From positions 682,001-746,000 of the forward strand of contig NZ_AUMC01000010.1 in assembly GCF_000443995.1 (NCBI RefSeq): DNA of 64,000 bases, in the 5' to 3' direction. This DNA is from Bacteriovorax sp. BAL6_X (GTDB lineage: Bacteria > Bdellovibrionota > Bacteriovoracia > Bacteriovoracales > Bacteriovoracaceae). Every line of letters starts with the position of its first letter. Position 1 is the stretch's first letter. The position numbers and the translations under genes are program-made. Of the stretch, positions 33,781 through 42,109 are shown one piece after another. Under the pieces are notes generated by a model that saw nothing but the letters and a program-made list of their open reading frames with translations, was not told the origin of the DNA and did no database searches.

Positions 33781-34836
33781 TTGAAAAACTTATTTTATAT
33801 TTCTGCTTTATTATTAAGCTCTAATACTTTTGCACAATCCCTATCTGATAACTCTAGAGGAAATGGCTTTAACCCAGCAATTGGCCTAAACGCTCTGACA
33901 ATTTATAAGAACTCTTCTCGTGATAATGATCACGATGGTTTTTCTCTACAGGAGGCGGAGCTGCAATTTAGCGCAGATGTAGATGCCTATTTTAGAGCGG
34001 AAGCTACATTTGCAGTACATAAGGAGCACCATGAAGAGGGTGGAGAGGAAGAGCACGGTTATGCATTTGAGCCGGAGGAAGTATTTGCTGAAACAATCTC
34101 AATCCCTGATGTTACAGTAAAGCTTGGGAAGTTCTACGCTCAGTTTGGTAAGTACAATATGGTGCATACACATGCTCAACCATTTATCTATCGTAGTCTC
34201 GTTCAAGAATATATGTTTGGTGAAGAGGGACTAAATGAAGTTGGTATTGGCGTTTCGTACTTAGCACCTCTACCTTGGTATTCAGATTTAACCGTTCAAT
34301 TCCTTCAGCCAACAAATGAAGAATTATTTGTTGAGGACCCACACTCAATTGCAACAGTGGCGAATTTAAAGAACCTTTGGGACTTATCTGAATCACTAAC
34401 TCTTGAATGGGGACTCTCTGGTCTATATTTTAAACAACAGGCCGAAAAGTCGACAGTATTAGGAACTGACTTAACTCTAAAGTGGCGCCCAGTTAAAAAG
34501 GGTAAGTATTCATCATTTGTTTGGTCTACTGAGTTTATTCATAAAGATGTTCAGGGAACGAATGAAGTGAAAAACGGTGGTTACTCGACATTCTTACGTT
34601 ATCAATTTGCACCACGATGGTTTACTCAAGCACAATATGAATTTCTTGGTGTGGCAAAAGACGAATCAATTGCTGATCAAAACGCGTATACAGCACTTTT
34701 AGCATTTGTACCAACTGAGTTTTCCGCTGTTAGAATGCAGTATGATGAAATTCACGATGGTGAAGATCGTCCTGAGAAAAGACTAAGTCTTCAACTGAGC
34801 TTTAGTATTGGTGCTCATCCAGCACACCAGTACTAG
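33781..34836 (+). CDS. Porin-like outer-membrane protein with His/Glu-rich loop (zinc operon)
   Basis: 351 residues. I chose TTG 33781, which has GAGG six bases upstream and yields a clean signal peptide (KNLFYISALLLSSNTFAQ). An ATG at 33769 overlaps that site and has none of its own. The mature protein is beta-barrel in character; a strand-to-strand loop at about residues 81-102 is rich in His and Glu (HKEHHEEGGEEEHGY), well suited to bind zinc at the cell surface. Its place directly before the zinc-binding protein gene suggests a zinc-specific porin. TonB features are absent. Confidence 0.78.
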   Translation: MKNLFYISALLLSSNTFAQSLSDNSRGNGFNPAIGLNALTIYKNSSRDNDHDGFSLQEAELQFSADVDAYFRAEATFAVHKEHHEEGGEEEHGYAFEPEEVFAETISIPDVTVKLGKFYAQFGKYNMVHTHAQPFIYRSLVQEYMFGEEGLNEVGIGVSYLAPLPWYSDLTVQFLQPTNEELFVEDPHSIATVANLKNLWDLSESLTLEWGLSGLYFKQQAEKSTVLGTDLTLKWRPVKKGKYSSFVWSTEFIHKDVQGTNEVKNGGYSTFLRYQFAPRWFTQAQYEFLGVAKDESIADQNAYTALLAFVPTEFSAVRMQYDEIHDGEDRPEKRLSLQLSFSIGAHPAHQY

Positions 34837-34845
34837 GTCGCTGAA

Positions 34846-35730
34846 ATGAAGACATTTCTAATAGGGTTGTTATTTGTTCTAAGTATGAGCTCCTATGCTC
34901 AATTGAATATTGTAACAACGACGACAAACCTTGCCGATATCGCAAAGAAAATTGGTGGAGAGAGTGTTAATGTACACTCTCTCGCTAAAGGTACTCAAGA
35001 CCCGCACTTTCTTGAGGCCAAGCCTAGCTATACATTTAAAGTTGCACGTGCTGATCTATTAATTAGTATTGGAGCAGGCCTTGAAGTTGGCTGGCTGCCT
35101 CTTGTTGTAAGAGGAAGTCGTAATCCAAAGCTTAGAGCTGGAAAAGATGGAAGACTGGAGGCCTATACACTTGTATCACTTACTGATGAAGTTAAAGGTA
35201 AGCTTACTCGTGCACACGGTGATGTTCACCCCGAAGGGAATCCGCACTTTATGCTCTCTCCAAGTAAGGCCCTTAAAGTTGCTCAGGGCGTGCGCGATCG
35301 ACTAATTAAGCTTGATAGTAAGAATAAACAAAACTATGAGTCTAATTACAAAGCGTATGAAAAACGTACTCAAGAGGTGATTAAAGAGCTAAGAGCAAGA
35401 ATAAAGAAAGGTGTTAAGATTATTACTTATCATCGTACACTTACTTATTTCTTAGATGAGTTTGATATTCATGTACAAAATGTTCTCGAGCCTAAGCCTG
35501 GAATACCTCCTACGGCGTCTCATATAATCAGTGTTATTAAAGAGATGAAGAAGGAAGGGATTCGTCACATCTTGGTGGAAAATTACTTTGATGATGTAGT
35601 GGCAAAAAGAATTCGTACAACGATCAAAGATGTAAAGATTAGAAATGTTCCTGTTGCTGTCGATGGAAGTGCTGAGGCACGAGACATATTCTCTCTTTAT
35701 AATATTCTCGCAAAAGCACTGGAGGATTAG
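34846..35730 (+). CDS. znuA: Zinc/metal ABC transporter substrate-binding protein (ZnuA-like)
   Basis: 294 residues with a signal peptide (ending SSYAQ). Metal ligands of the cluster A-I family are in place: H54 (DPHFLEAKP), H134 (NPHFMLSP), H196 (TYHRTL) and an acidic residue near 285 (AEARDIF). The central acidic/His loop of many ZnuA proteins is missing. Zinc is favoured over manganese because of the His-rich neighbours, but the sequence alone does not settle it. The stop codon overlaps the permease start by 1 nt. Confidence 0.85.
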   Translation: MKTFLIGLLFVLSMSSYAQLNIVTTTTNLADIAKKIGGESVNVHSLAKGTQDPHFLEAKPSYTFKVARADLLISIGAGLEVGWLPLVVRGSRNPKLRAGKDGRLEAYTLVSLTDEVKGKLTRAHGDVHPEGNPHFMLSPSKALKVAQGVRDRLIKLDSKNKQNYESNYKAYEKRTQEVIKELRARIKKGVKIITYHRTLTYFLDEFDIHVQNVLEPKPGIPPTASHIISVIKEMKKEGIRHILVENYFDDVVAKRIRTTIKDVKIRNVPVAVDGSAEARDIFSLYNILAKALED

Positions 35731-36539
35731 TGGAAGTAATTTCTTTTTTAGCTGCACCATTTGTCATGTGTTTAATTTTAGTTGGGATTCACTGCTATTT
35801 AGGCCTTCATGTTCTTAGAAGAGGGGTGATCTTTGTCGATCTCTCTCTCGCTCAAGTTGCAAGCCTTGGCTCAACTGTGGCATTACTCCTTCACCTTGAT
35901 CATCATAGTGGGCCAAGCTATTTTATTTCACTAGGGTTCACTTTTGTTGCCGCAGCGTACTTTGCTTGGGCCAAGAAGTTTGAAAAGTATATTTCTCAGG
36001 AAGTCCTAATAGCCTTAGTTTATGCTTTCGCTTCTTCTGCTGTCATACTTGTCGTAAATATGATGGCACATGGTGCAGAACATATTAAAGAAATACTTAT
36101 TGGAAAAATACTATGGGTAACTTGGGCAGATGTTGTTAAAACCGGTGTTATCTATAGTATTGTTGCTACAATTCACTATGTATTCAGAAAACAGATTCTT
36201 AGGTCGACGATCGATAAAAATAATCAGTCTGCTTTTTGGGACTTTATTTTCTTTTCTCTATTTGGTGTTGTTATTACATCATCTGTTGGTATAGCAGGAA
36301 TATTACTCGTATTTTCATTCTTAGTCGTACCGGCCCTGATTAGTACTTTACTCTCTCAGAGCATTAGGTCTCAACTCTTTATTGGTTGGGGAATTGGGGT
36401 AGTTTTAAGTTTGTTGGGAATGGCATTGAGTTATTTCTACGATCTTCCTGCTGGTGCAATTATTGTGGTAGTCTTTACGATTGTCCCAATAATATTACTA
36501 CCAGTCTTAGTCAGAATAAAAATGGGTCGCTCTTCGTAA
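35730..36539 (+). CDS. znuB: Zinc/metal ABC transporter permease (ZnuB-like)
   Basis: 269 residues with about eight hydrophobic helices. The family motifs are visible: GVIFVDLSLAQVASLGS in the first third and the second permease part GIAGILLVFSFLVVPALIS. GTG 35730 follows GGAGG and overlaps the znuA stop. No ATP-binding gene (ZnuC) follows; transcription ends in a terminator. The ATPase must come from elsewhere in the genome or the operon may have lost it. Confidence 0.87.
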   Translation: MEVISFLAAPFVMCLILVGIHCYLGLHVLRRGVIFVDLSLAQVASLGSTVALLLHLDHHSGPSYFISLGFTFVAAAYFAWAKKFEKYISQEVLIALVYAFASSAVILVVNMMAHGAEHIKEILIGKILWVTWADVVKTGVIYSIVATIHYVFRKQILRSTIDKNNQSAFWDFIFFSLFGVVITSSVGIAGILLVFSFLVVPALISTLLSQSIRSQLFIGWGIGVVLSLLGMALSYFYDLPAGAIIVVVFTIVPIILLPVLVRIKMGRSS

Positions 36540-36554
36540 AGTGCGGCCTTTTTT
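36526..36554 (+). terminator. Intrinsic terminator of the zinc operon
   Basis: GGTCGC (36526-36531) pairs with GCGGCC (36543-36548, one G-T pair), followed by six T. The left arm lies within the last codons of the permease gene. Confidence 0.75.
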
Positions 36555-36740
36555 GATTCGCTTAGTTTAGGATAAGCTAATTCCTAATATAATAAAAAAG
36601 TGGAATAAGATGTTTAAATATCAATTTTAAAATCTTTACTTATTTTAAATTCTCAAATCTCGTTGTATTGGCGATAACTTTCCTATTGTTAATTTAGTTC
36701 CCGGCAACTGATTGTCGGATTTGGAAAAATAGGGAAGAAT

Positions 36741-36947
36741 ATGAATACAGAGCAAACAGGTAAAGTTAAATTTTTTAATGAAACAAAAGGTTTTGGGTTT
36801 ATTAAACCAGATAGTGGAGAAGGTGATTTATTTGTCCATATATCTGCTATCGAAAGTGGCAATAAGTTAAATAATAACGATAAAGTAACTTATATGCTTG
36901 GGGAAGGTAAGCGTGGGCCTTGTGCAACTCAAGTTAAAAAAGCTTAA
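36741..36947 (+). CDS. Cold-shock-domain protein (CspA family)
   Basis: 68 residues, one cold-shock domain. RNA-binding motifs KGFGFIKPD (RNP1) and [10 protein letters not shown] (RNP2) are intact. It should bind single-stranded RNA and melt structures. The 186 nt between the zinc-operon terminator and the ATG hold no gene; as in other csp genes this probably is a long 5' leader that controls translation with temperature, but I cannot name a structure beyond short GC stretches (CCCGGCAACTGATTGTCGG area at 36701-36720). Confidence 0.95.
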   Translation: MNTEQTGKVKFFNETKGFGFIKPDSGEGDLFVHISAIESGNKLNNNDKVTYMLGEGKRGPCATQVKKA

Positions 36948-36953
36948 TTTTTG

Positions 36954-36976
36954 AGAGGGACATTTATTGTCCCTCT
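36954..36976. terminator. Hairpin shared by convergent genes
   Basis: AGAGGGACA (36954-36962) and TGTCCCTCT (36968-36976) form a perfect 9-bp stem with a TTTAT loop. It lies right behind the csp stop codon, and its right arm overlaps the last codons of the minus-strand gene. T-runs are short on both sides, so terminator function is likely but not certain. Confidence 0.5.
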
Positions 36977-37368
36977 ACTACCTTACATGACCAATCAAAA
37001 GAATGAACTCCGTATTGTGGAATTCTAACGAATGCCCAAATATTTCCACCAATTCCACCAACGACATGATCAAGTCTGATCCTAAAACTTCCGGTGGTGA
37101 ATGATTCAACTTTCGCATCGTATTTTGGAATATAGTTAACTTTCTTACGGAAAGAAAACTCTTTGTTTTGGTTTATATCTTCTACAAATACCTCAATTTC
37201 ATGAAAGAGTGGGCCACGTCCATATTGGGATTGATGAATAATAGCATCTGTTACAATAGAGCTCTCATCGTAGTTTACACAGTGATATAGTGGTTGTGAC
37301 TTTACTCCGAACTTTGCAAATGATGCAGTTGAAATAAGCATTAAAATAAATAGCTTAGCACTTCTCAT
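36964..37368 (-). CDS. Small secreted protein, unknown
   Basis: 134 residues. The ATG at 37368 follows AAAGGAG; a longer frame from 37386 would include that site. The signal peptide is MRSAKLFILMLISTASFA. The mature part is about 115 residues with two cysteines (LYHCVNYDE, DWSCKVVEG), likely disulfide bonded, and mainly beta in character. No family recognised. It is divergent from the small membrane protein/DsbB pair. Confidence 0.65.
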   Translation of the reverse strand: MRSAKLFILMLISTASFAKFGVKSQPLYHCVNYDESSIVTDAIIHQSQYGRGPLFHEIEVFVEDINQNKEFSFRKKVNYIPKYDAKVESFTTGSFRIRLDHVVGGIGGNIWAFVRIPQYGVHSFDWSCKVVEGQ

Positions 37369-37476
37369 TACTACTCCTTTAGTCATTACTTTATTTTACT
37401 TCATAGCTAAATTTAAGGGAATTTAACTTAGCTAAGTTTTTGTTAATTCCGAATCGTACTGATAGAAGGAGTCTTC

Positions 37477-37644
37477 ATGGAGTTTCTAGAAATTGTACTG
37501 TTAATAATTGCCGGTTTCCTCGTTTGGAAAAGGCCGCAAAACCAGAAACAAGCAGAAAAGTTTCTCTATAGCGCTACTTTTTTAATGTTTTTTATTTGGT
37601 TTGTTGCCACTAAATCGATGTTACTCCCACCGGGGAATTACTGA
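37477..37644 (+). CDS. Small membrane protein upstream of the DsbB-like gene
   Basis: 55 residues with two hydrophobic helices (3-17, 30-45), a basic link between them (WKRPQNQKQAEK) and a Pro/Gly tail. AAGGAG lies just before the ATG. Its stop codon is one base from the ATG of the DsbB-like gene, so both are translated together. It may be a subunit of that protein. Confidence 0.6.
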   Translation: MEFLEIVLLIIAGFLVWKRPQNQKQAEKFLYSATFLMFFIWFVATKSMLLPPGNY

Positions 37645-37645
37645 G

Positions 37646-39103
37646 ATGCCTATGACTGATAAATCAGAGCGTTTTTACAATGTCGTTGCCTTAGCATCAA
37701 TGACTTTAATCATCTTACCAGTTGGGATTGCCTGTGTAATCTTAGGATTTGGTTTCGGTGATAACCCTTGTATTCTATGCTGGCAGGAGAGGGCCGCACT
37801 TATGTTTGTTACATTAACGACTCTCTTTATCATGCGTTATGGGCTCAGACCAAAGTATCTAGGCCTATTAATTTTTTATTCGACTATTGGCATTTTTATG
37901 GCCCTTAGGCATACGGGAGGTCATTTCTTACGGGATATAGGACAAGGCTTTGCTCTTGAGATCTTTGGATTACATACCTATACGTGGGGAGTTATTATTT
38001 TTTGGTCAATTCTTCTCATCCTCTCTATCGTTCTTTTTTTTCTTGGAAGTAATCTTATCGATAATGAAGACGGCGAAGTTCGCTATCTTAGTAAGTTTCA
38101 ATCGCTGGCCTTTGTCTCTTTCTTTGTGATTTTATTTTTTAATTCTATTCAAGCATTTACTCAGGTCGGGCCACCTCCTTTTATTGGACATAGTGACCCT
38201 GTGAGGTTTTCTTGGACGCCAAAGGGGTGGAATTGGTCGACTAAGAATTGGTCTGGCCTTCTTAAACCTTTCAGTCTCAGAGGAAATTACTCAATCGAAA
38301 AGCCTTATTTTAAACATGATGTGAGAAGAAAAATTGCTATGTTTCAAAGTGGGGATACTTTAGTAAAGGTTAAGGATATCACACTTCCTAGTCGTATTAG
38401 GGGGGAGGTTAGAGATATCGATTATCATACTGAATCTAAGATATTTGCCCTTGTGACGGATCAGTACTACCTTTATCTATTAGATGAGAAATTAGAGAGT
38501 ATTCTCTATTACGTGAGAATTGATCCACTTTATAGTATTGATATTAAATCTCTTGTGGGTGTTAGCTTTATCAGTCCAAGAAGAATAATGGTCATAGGTT
38601 TTAATAAATCTTTTGTCATTATTCGAATAAATGACAGGGCAAAGATTGTCGATCAGTATGCGGGATTTTTAGAAGGTAGTAATGGCATTGAGGAAAAGAT
38701 TCGAGGTAATTTATCGAGTGTTCGTTCAAAGTATGCTTATATTAGATGTCTTGCCTATGATAAAAAAACTCAAGAGTTAGTAATCCTCTCAATTCCAAAT
38801 GAGAAAAATAATCGAGTTATTGCCACTAGATTTTCAACAACCGATTTTCTTTTAAATAGTGAGAGAGAGATCTTTATTGATGATAATGACTTAGGTCCAG
38901 TAATCTCAAGTCTTAAGCTTATCGATTCTATTTTATTCGGATTAGAACCCAATAGTAATGAAATACTAATTCTTGATAATGAGTCTGCAGCTTTTTCTGG
39001 TGCAATAAAATTACCAAAAGGAAACTTTCAGGCACTTGCCGTTTATAAAAAAGATCAATTCGTTCTAGTTGAAGGAAGGATAGCAACCTTCTTTTCAAAA
39101 TAG
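37646..39103 (+). CDS. DsbB-like membrane protein fused to a large C-terminal domain
   Basis: 485 residues. The first about 150 residues are a four-helix DsbB fold with the quinone-proximal motif NPCILCWQERA (C42, C45). The second periplasmic Cys pair needed to oxidise DsbA is missing: the loop HTGGHFLRDIGQGFALEI has none. A fifth helix (about 155-172) then leads into some 300 residues outside the membrane with strand-like repeats (KIFALVTDQYYLYLLDE, RIMVIGFNKSFVIIRI, LVILSIPNEKN), resembling a beta-propeller. The usual family length is about 175, so this is a fusion. ATG 37646 is chosen as it couples to the preceding stop. Confidence 0.75.
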   Translation: MPMTDKSERFYNVVALASMTLIILPVGIACVILGFGFGDNPCILCWQERAALMFVTLTTLFIMRYGLRPKYLGLLIFYSTIGIFMALRHTGGHFLRDIGQGFALEIFGLHTYTWGVIIFWSILLILSIVLFFLGSNLIDNEDGEVRYLSKFQSLAFVSFFVILFFNSIQAFTQVGPPPFIGHSDPVRFSWTPKGWNWSTKNWSGLLKPFSLRGNYSIEKPYFKHDVRRKIAMFQSGDTLVKVKDITLPSRIRGEVRDIDYHTESKIFALVTDQYYLYLLDEKLESILYYVRIDPLYSIDIKSLVGVSFISPRRIMVIGFNKSFVIIRINDRAKIVDQYAGFLEGSNGIEEKIRGNLSSVRSKYAYIRCLAYDKKTQELVILSIPNEKNNRVIATRFSTTDFLLNSEREIFIDDNDLGPVISSLKLIDSILFGLEPNSNEILILDNESAAFSGAIKLPKGNFQALAVYKKDQFVLVEGRIATFFSK

Positions 39104-39169
39104 TCCTTATTGATTGCTTTTGATTCTTTGGCATGGACTATGTGTGTTAATTCTTATATTGTTAGGCCT

Positions 39170-40204
39170 GTGAAACAGTCTTTTTTTCAACTTACATTCA
39201 ATGATCTACAGCAGTTGCTGGAACAAAACAGTCTTAATGCCTCGGCCGCGAATCTTCTTTATAATTGGTATTATAAAAGAAAAAATAAATATAGTAATTC
39301 CATTACTGATATTGCCAAGGGAACTCTATCTTTTATCGATGAGGTTTTTAGTTTTGATTTACCTGAGGCCGTAAAAATTCAGCAGGCCGAAGATAAAACT
39401 GTAAAGTTTCTATTTAAATTATCAGATGGTTCTAAAGTTGAAAGTGTTTTAATTCCATTTAATAAGAAATATTCAATCTGCCTTTCTTCACAAGTGGGCT
39501 GTGCTATGAAGTGCTCTTTTTGCTTTACTGGAACACAGGGGCTTAAAAGAAATCTTTCAGCATCAGAGATTATTGGGCAGTTCTTAAGTGCCTGGCATTG
39601 GCTAAGAGAGAATCGTCCGGGCGAAGAGAGGATTCTTAATATTGTTTTTATGGGACAAGGTGAGCCACTTCATAATTTTGACGAAGTTAAGAAGGCCTGT
39701 GAGATTTTTACATCTCAATATGGAACCTCTATAGGCCATCAAAAAATTACGATATCGACAAGTGGCTATATTCCAGGATTGAAAAGATGGAAGGATGAAA
39801 TTCCTGGTGTTAATCTTGCCTTATCTCTGCATTCTCCATTTGATGAAACTCGAAATGAGTTAATACCAATCAATAGAAAGTACCCATTAGAAGAAGTTCT
39901 CGACTATATCGATGGGATACCTCTTCGTAATAAACAATTTGTGACTTACGAATACCTGATTATTAAGGACTTAAATGATCGCCAAGAAGATGCTCTGGCC
40001 CTTGGGCAACTTCTTAAGGATCGACGAGCATTAATTAACCTTATACCATTTAATGAATTCCCCGGAACACAGTATAAGAGGCCAGATTTAGAAAGGGTCA
40101 ATCAATTCAAGCTCCTTTTAGAAGAGTATAAGATACCAACAATGGTGCGTACTACTAAGGGTGACGATGTTCTTGCTGCCTGTGGCCAGCTTAATACGAA
40201 ATGA
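39170..40204 (+). CDS. rlmN: Dual-specificity 23S rRNA/tRNA methyltransferase RlmN
   Basis: 344 residues from GTG 39170, which gives the usual RlmN N-terminus (KQSFFQLTFNDLQQLL). In-frame ATG 39140 and TTG 39110 lack good sites, so the exact start is open. The radical-SAM cluster motif is C111-C115-C118 (CAMKCSFC), followed by FMGQGEPL, and the second catalytic Cys is C338 in AACGQL, with the other methyl-carrier features of the family (SLHSPFDETRNELIPIN). It places a methyl on C2 of an adenine in 23S rRNA and some tRNAs. It lies close behind the DsbB-like gene. Confidence 0.93.
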   Translation: MKQSFFQLTFNDLQQLLEQNSLNASAANLLYNWYYKRKNKYSNSITDIAKGTLSFIDEVFSFDLPEAVKIQQAEDKTVKFLFKLSDGSKVESVLIPFNKKYSICLSSQVGCAMKCSFCFTGTQGLKRNLSASEIIGQFLSAWHWLRENRPGEERILNIVFMGQGEPLHNFDEVKKACEIFTSQYGTSIGHQKITISTSGYIPGLKRWKDEIPGVNLALSLHSPFDETRNELIPINRKYPLEEVLDYIDGIPLRNKQFVTYEYLIIKDLNDRQEDALALGQLLKDRRALINLIPFNEFPGTQYKRPDLERVNQFKLLLEEYKIPTMVRTTKGDDVLAACGQLNTK

Positions 40205-40299
40205 TCTATAAGTAGTACATCTCGATCAGGTAAATGGTCTTTTAATCGATCCGTTTGTTCGCTATTCTGTTTCTATATTAATCAAACAAAGGTTTAATT

Positions 40300-41232
40300 A
40301 TGGGACGTTTAGTCGATGGAAAGTGGATTAATTCTTCAGTCATTACTAGTGACGAAAGTGGAGCCTATGATCGTGTGCCTCGATCATTTAGAGAGATAGT
40401 AAGTAACAACCATCCAAAGTACCAACCTGAAAGTGGACGCTACCACCTCTATGTCAGCTATGCGTGCCCGTGGGCACACCGCACGCTTATCTACCGTAAG
40501 TTAAAGTCACTTGAATCTCATATTGGAGTCAGCGTTGTCTCTCCTGACATGCTAGAGATGGGTTGGAGTTTTGATAAGTCTTTTGAGGGGGCAACTGGTG
40601 ATGAGTTATATGGCCTAAGTTATTTACAAGAACTCTATTTAAAGGCCGACCCTAAAGTGAATACAACTGTAACAGTACCTGTACTGTGGGATAAGAAAAC
40701 CCAAACGATTGTTAATAATGAGTCGTCTGAAATAATTCGAATATTTAACTCTGAATTTAATAAGCTAACGGGAAATGAGGAGGACTTTTATCCCGATGAA
40801 TTAGCGGCCAAGATCGACGAATTAAACGACTTTATTTATCCCTCTATCAATAATGGTGTTTACCGAAGTGGTTTTGCGAAAACTCAAGAAGCTTATGAAA
40901 AAGCAGTCATAAAATTATTTTCATCTCTTGATCATCTCGAGCAAATACTTGAAGGTCAAAAATACTTATTAGGGGACAAGTTAACAGAGGCCGACTTAAG
41001 ACTTATTCCTACTTTACTAAGATTTGATTGTGTCTATGTAACACATTTTAAATGCAATCTTAGACGAATTAAAGACTACAAAAACCTATCTCGCTATGTA
41101 AGAGATATGTACTCAATTGATGCAATTAAAGAGACGACAAATATTGATCATATCAAAAGACACTACTTCTATAGCCATGGTGATTTGAATCCATGTCGTA
41201 TTGTTGCCTTAGGGCCGAGTGAAATCTTTTAA
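40300..41232 (+). CDS. Glutathionyl-hydroquinone reductase (YqjG/Xi-class GST)
   Basis: 310 residues. The Xi-class signature YACPWAHRTLIYRKLK carries the catalytic C56 in CPWA. The N-terminal thioredoxin-like half is followed by an all-helical GST C-domain (LTEADLRLIPTLLRFD). It reduces glutathionyl-hydroquinones back to hydroquinones. With pirin and a drug exporter downstream it heads what looks like a quinone stress operon. The start has AAAGG at moderate distance. About 95 nt separate it from rlmN and hold only its promoter. Confidence 0.93.
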   Translation: MGRLVDGKWINSSVITSDESGAYDRVPRSFREIVSNNHPKYQPESGRYHLYVSYACPWAHRTLIYRKLKSLESHIGVSVVSPDMLEMGWSFDKSFEGATGDELYGLSYLQELYLKADPKVNTTVTVPVLWDKKTQTIVNNESSEIIRIFNSEFNKLTGNEEDFYPDELAAKIDELNDFIYPSINNGVYRSGFAKTQEAYEKAVIKLFSSLDHLEQILEGQKYLLGDKLTEADLRLIPTLLRFDCVYVTHFKCNLRRIKDYKNLSRYVRDMYSIDAIKETTNIDHIKRHYFYSHGDLNPCRIVALGPSEIF

Positions 41233-41242
41233 GGATAATTAT

Positions 41243-42109
41243 ATGAAACAAAAAGTAATCAAATATATTTTAAACCCACCGCAAAAGCATTGGGTTGGAA
41301 ACGGCTTTCATGTGCATACGATGTTTCATCCTGGTTATGATATCTATTATTATACGACTCCATTTCTCATGATGGATTTTGCAGCTCCGAAGAAATTTTC
41401 TTCAACACGCTCAAAGAGAGGGGTGGGAGAGCATCCTCATCGCGGCTTTGAGACAGTCACTTTTGCCTTTGAAGGTGAAATTGAGCATCGAGACTCAGCT
41501 GGTGGAGGTGGGATAATAGGAAGTGGTGATGTGCAATGGATGACGGCCGCAAGTGGTGTTGTTCATGAGGAGTTTCATTCTCCAAAATTTGCTCAGATAG
41601 GTGGTGTATTTGAAATGGTGCAAATATGGGTTAACCTTCCACAGAAAGACAAGATGACTGCTCCTCGTTATCAAGGCATTAAAAATGAAAAGTTTCCAAT
41701 TATTAATCCAAATAAAGATGTTGAGCTAAAATTAGTTTCAGGAAAATATGATGGAAAAATAGGGCCTTGTCAGAGCTTCACGCCAATAAATATTATTCAA
41801 ACAAAAATGCAAAAGAATTCTAACTTCTTACTTTCATTAGATGATAAAACAAACTTACTTGTTCTTATTCGTAAAGGAAGTGTTGCAGTAAATGGTAATC
41901 AAGTTAACGAACATCAATTAGTGATCTTTGAAAGGGATGGCCAAGAGGTTGAGTTATCAAGTAATGTAGGCGCAGAGCTTTTGATCTTAAATGGTGAGCC
42001 TATTGATGAGCCAGTCTTTTCACATGGGCCTTTTGTGATGAATACAAGAGAAGAGATCGTAGAAGCTTTTGAAGATTATCAATCAGGAAAAATGGGACAT
42101 TTAAAGTAG
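41243..42109 (+). CDS. Pirin-family cupin protein
   Basis: 288 residues from ATG 41243, behind AAGGA; an upstream GTG (41219) has no site and would overlap the preceding gene. The N-terminal cupin has the metal-binding pattern GEHPHRGFETVTFAFEGEIEHRD (two His, then His and Glu) of pirins. A second cupin half without ligands follows (about 180-265). Some bacterial pirins act as quercetin 2,3-dioxygenases or respond to redox state of their iron. Placement after a hydroquinone reductase fits phenol or quinone metabolism. Confidence 0.9.
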   Translation: MKQKVIKYILNPPQKHWVGNGFHVHTMFHPGYDIYYYTTPFLMMDFAAPKKFSSTRSKRGVGEHPHRGFETVTFAFEGEIEHRDSAGGGGIIGSGDVQWMTAASGVVHEEFHSPKFAQIGGVFEMVQIWVNLPQKDKMTAPRYQGIKNEKFPIINPNKDVELKLVSGKYDGKIGPCQSFTPINIIQTKMQKNSNFLLSLDDKTNLLVLIRKGSVAVNGNQVNEHQLVIFERDGQEVELSSNVGAELLILNGEPIDEPVFSHGPFVMNTREEIVEAFEDYQSGKMGHLK

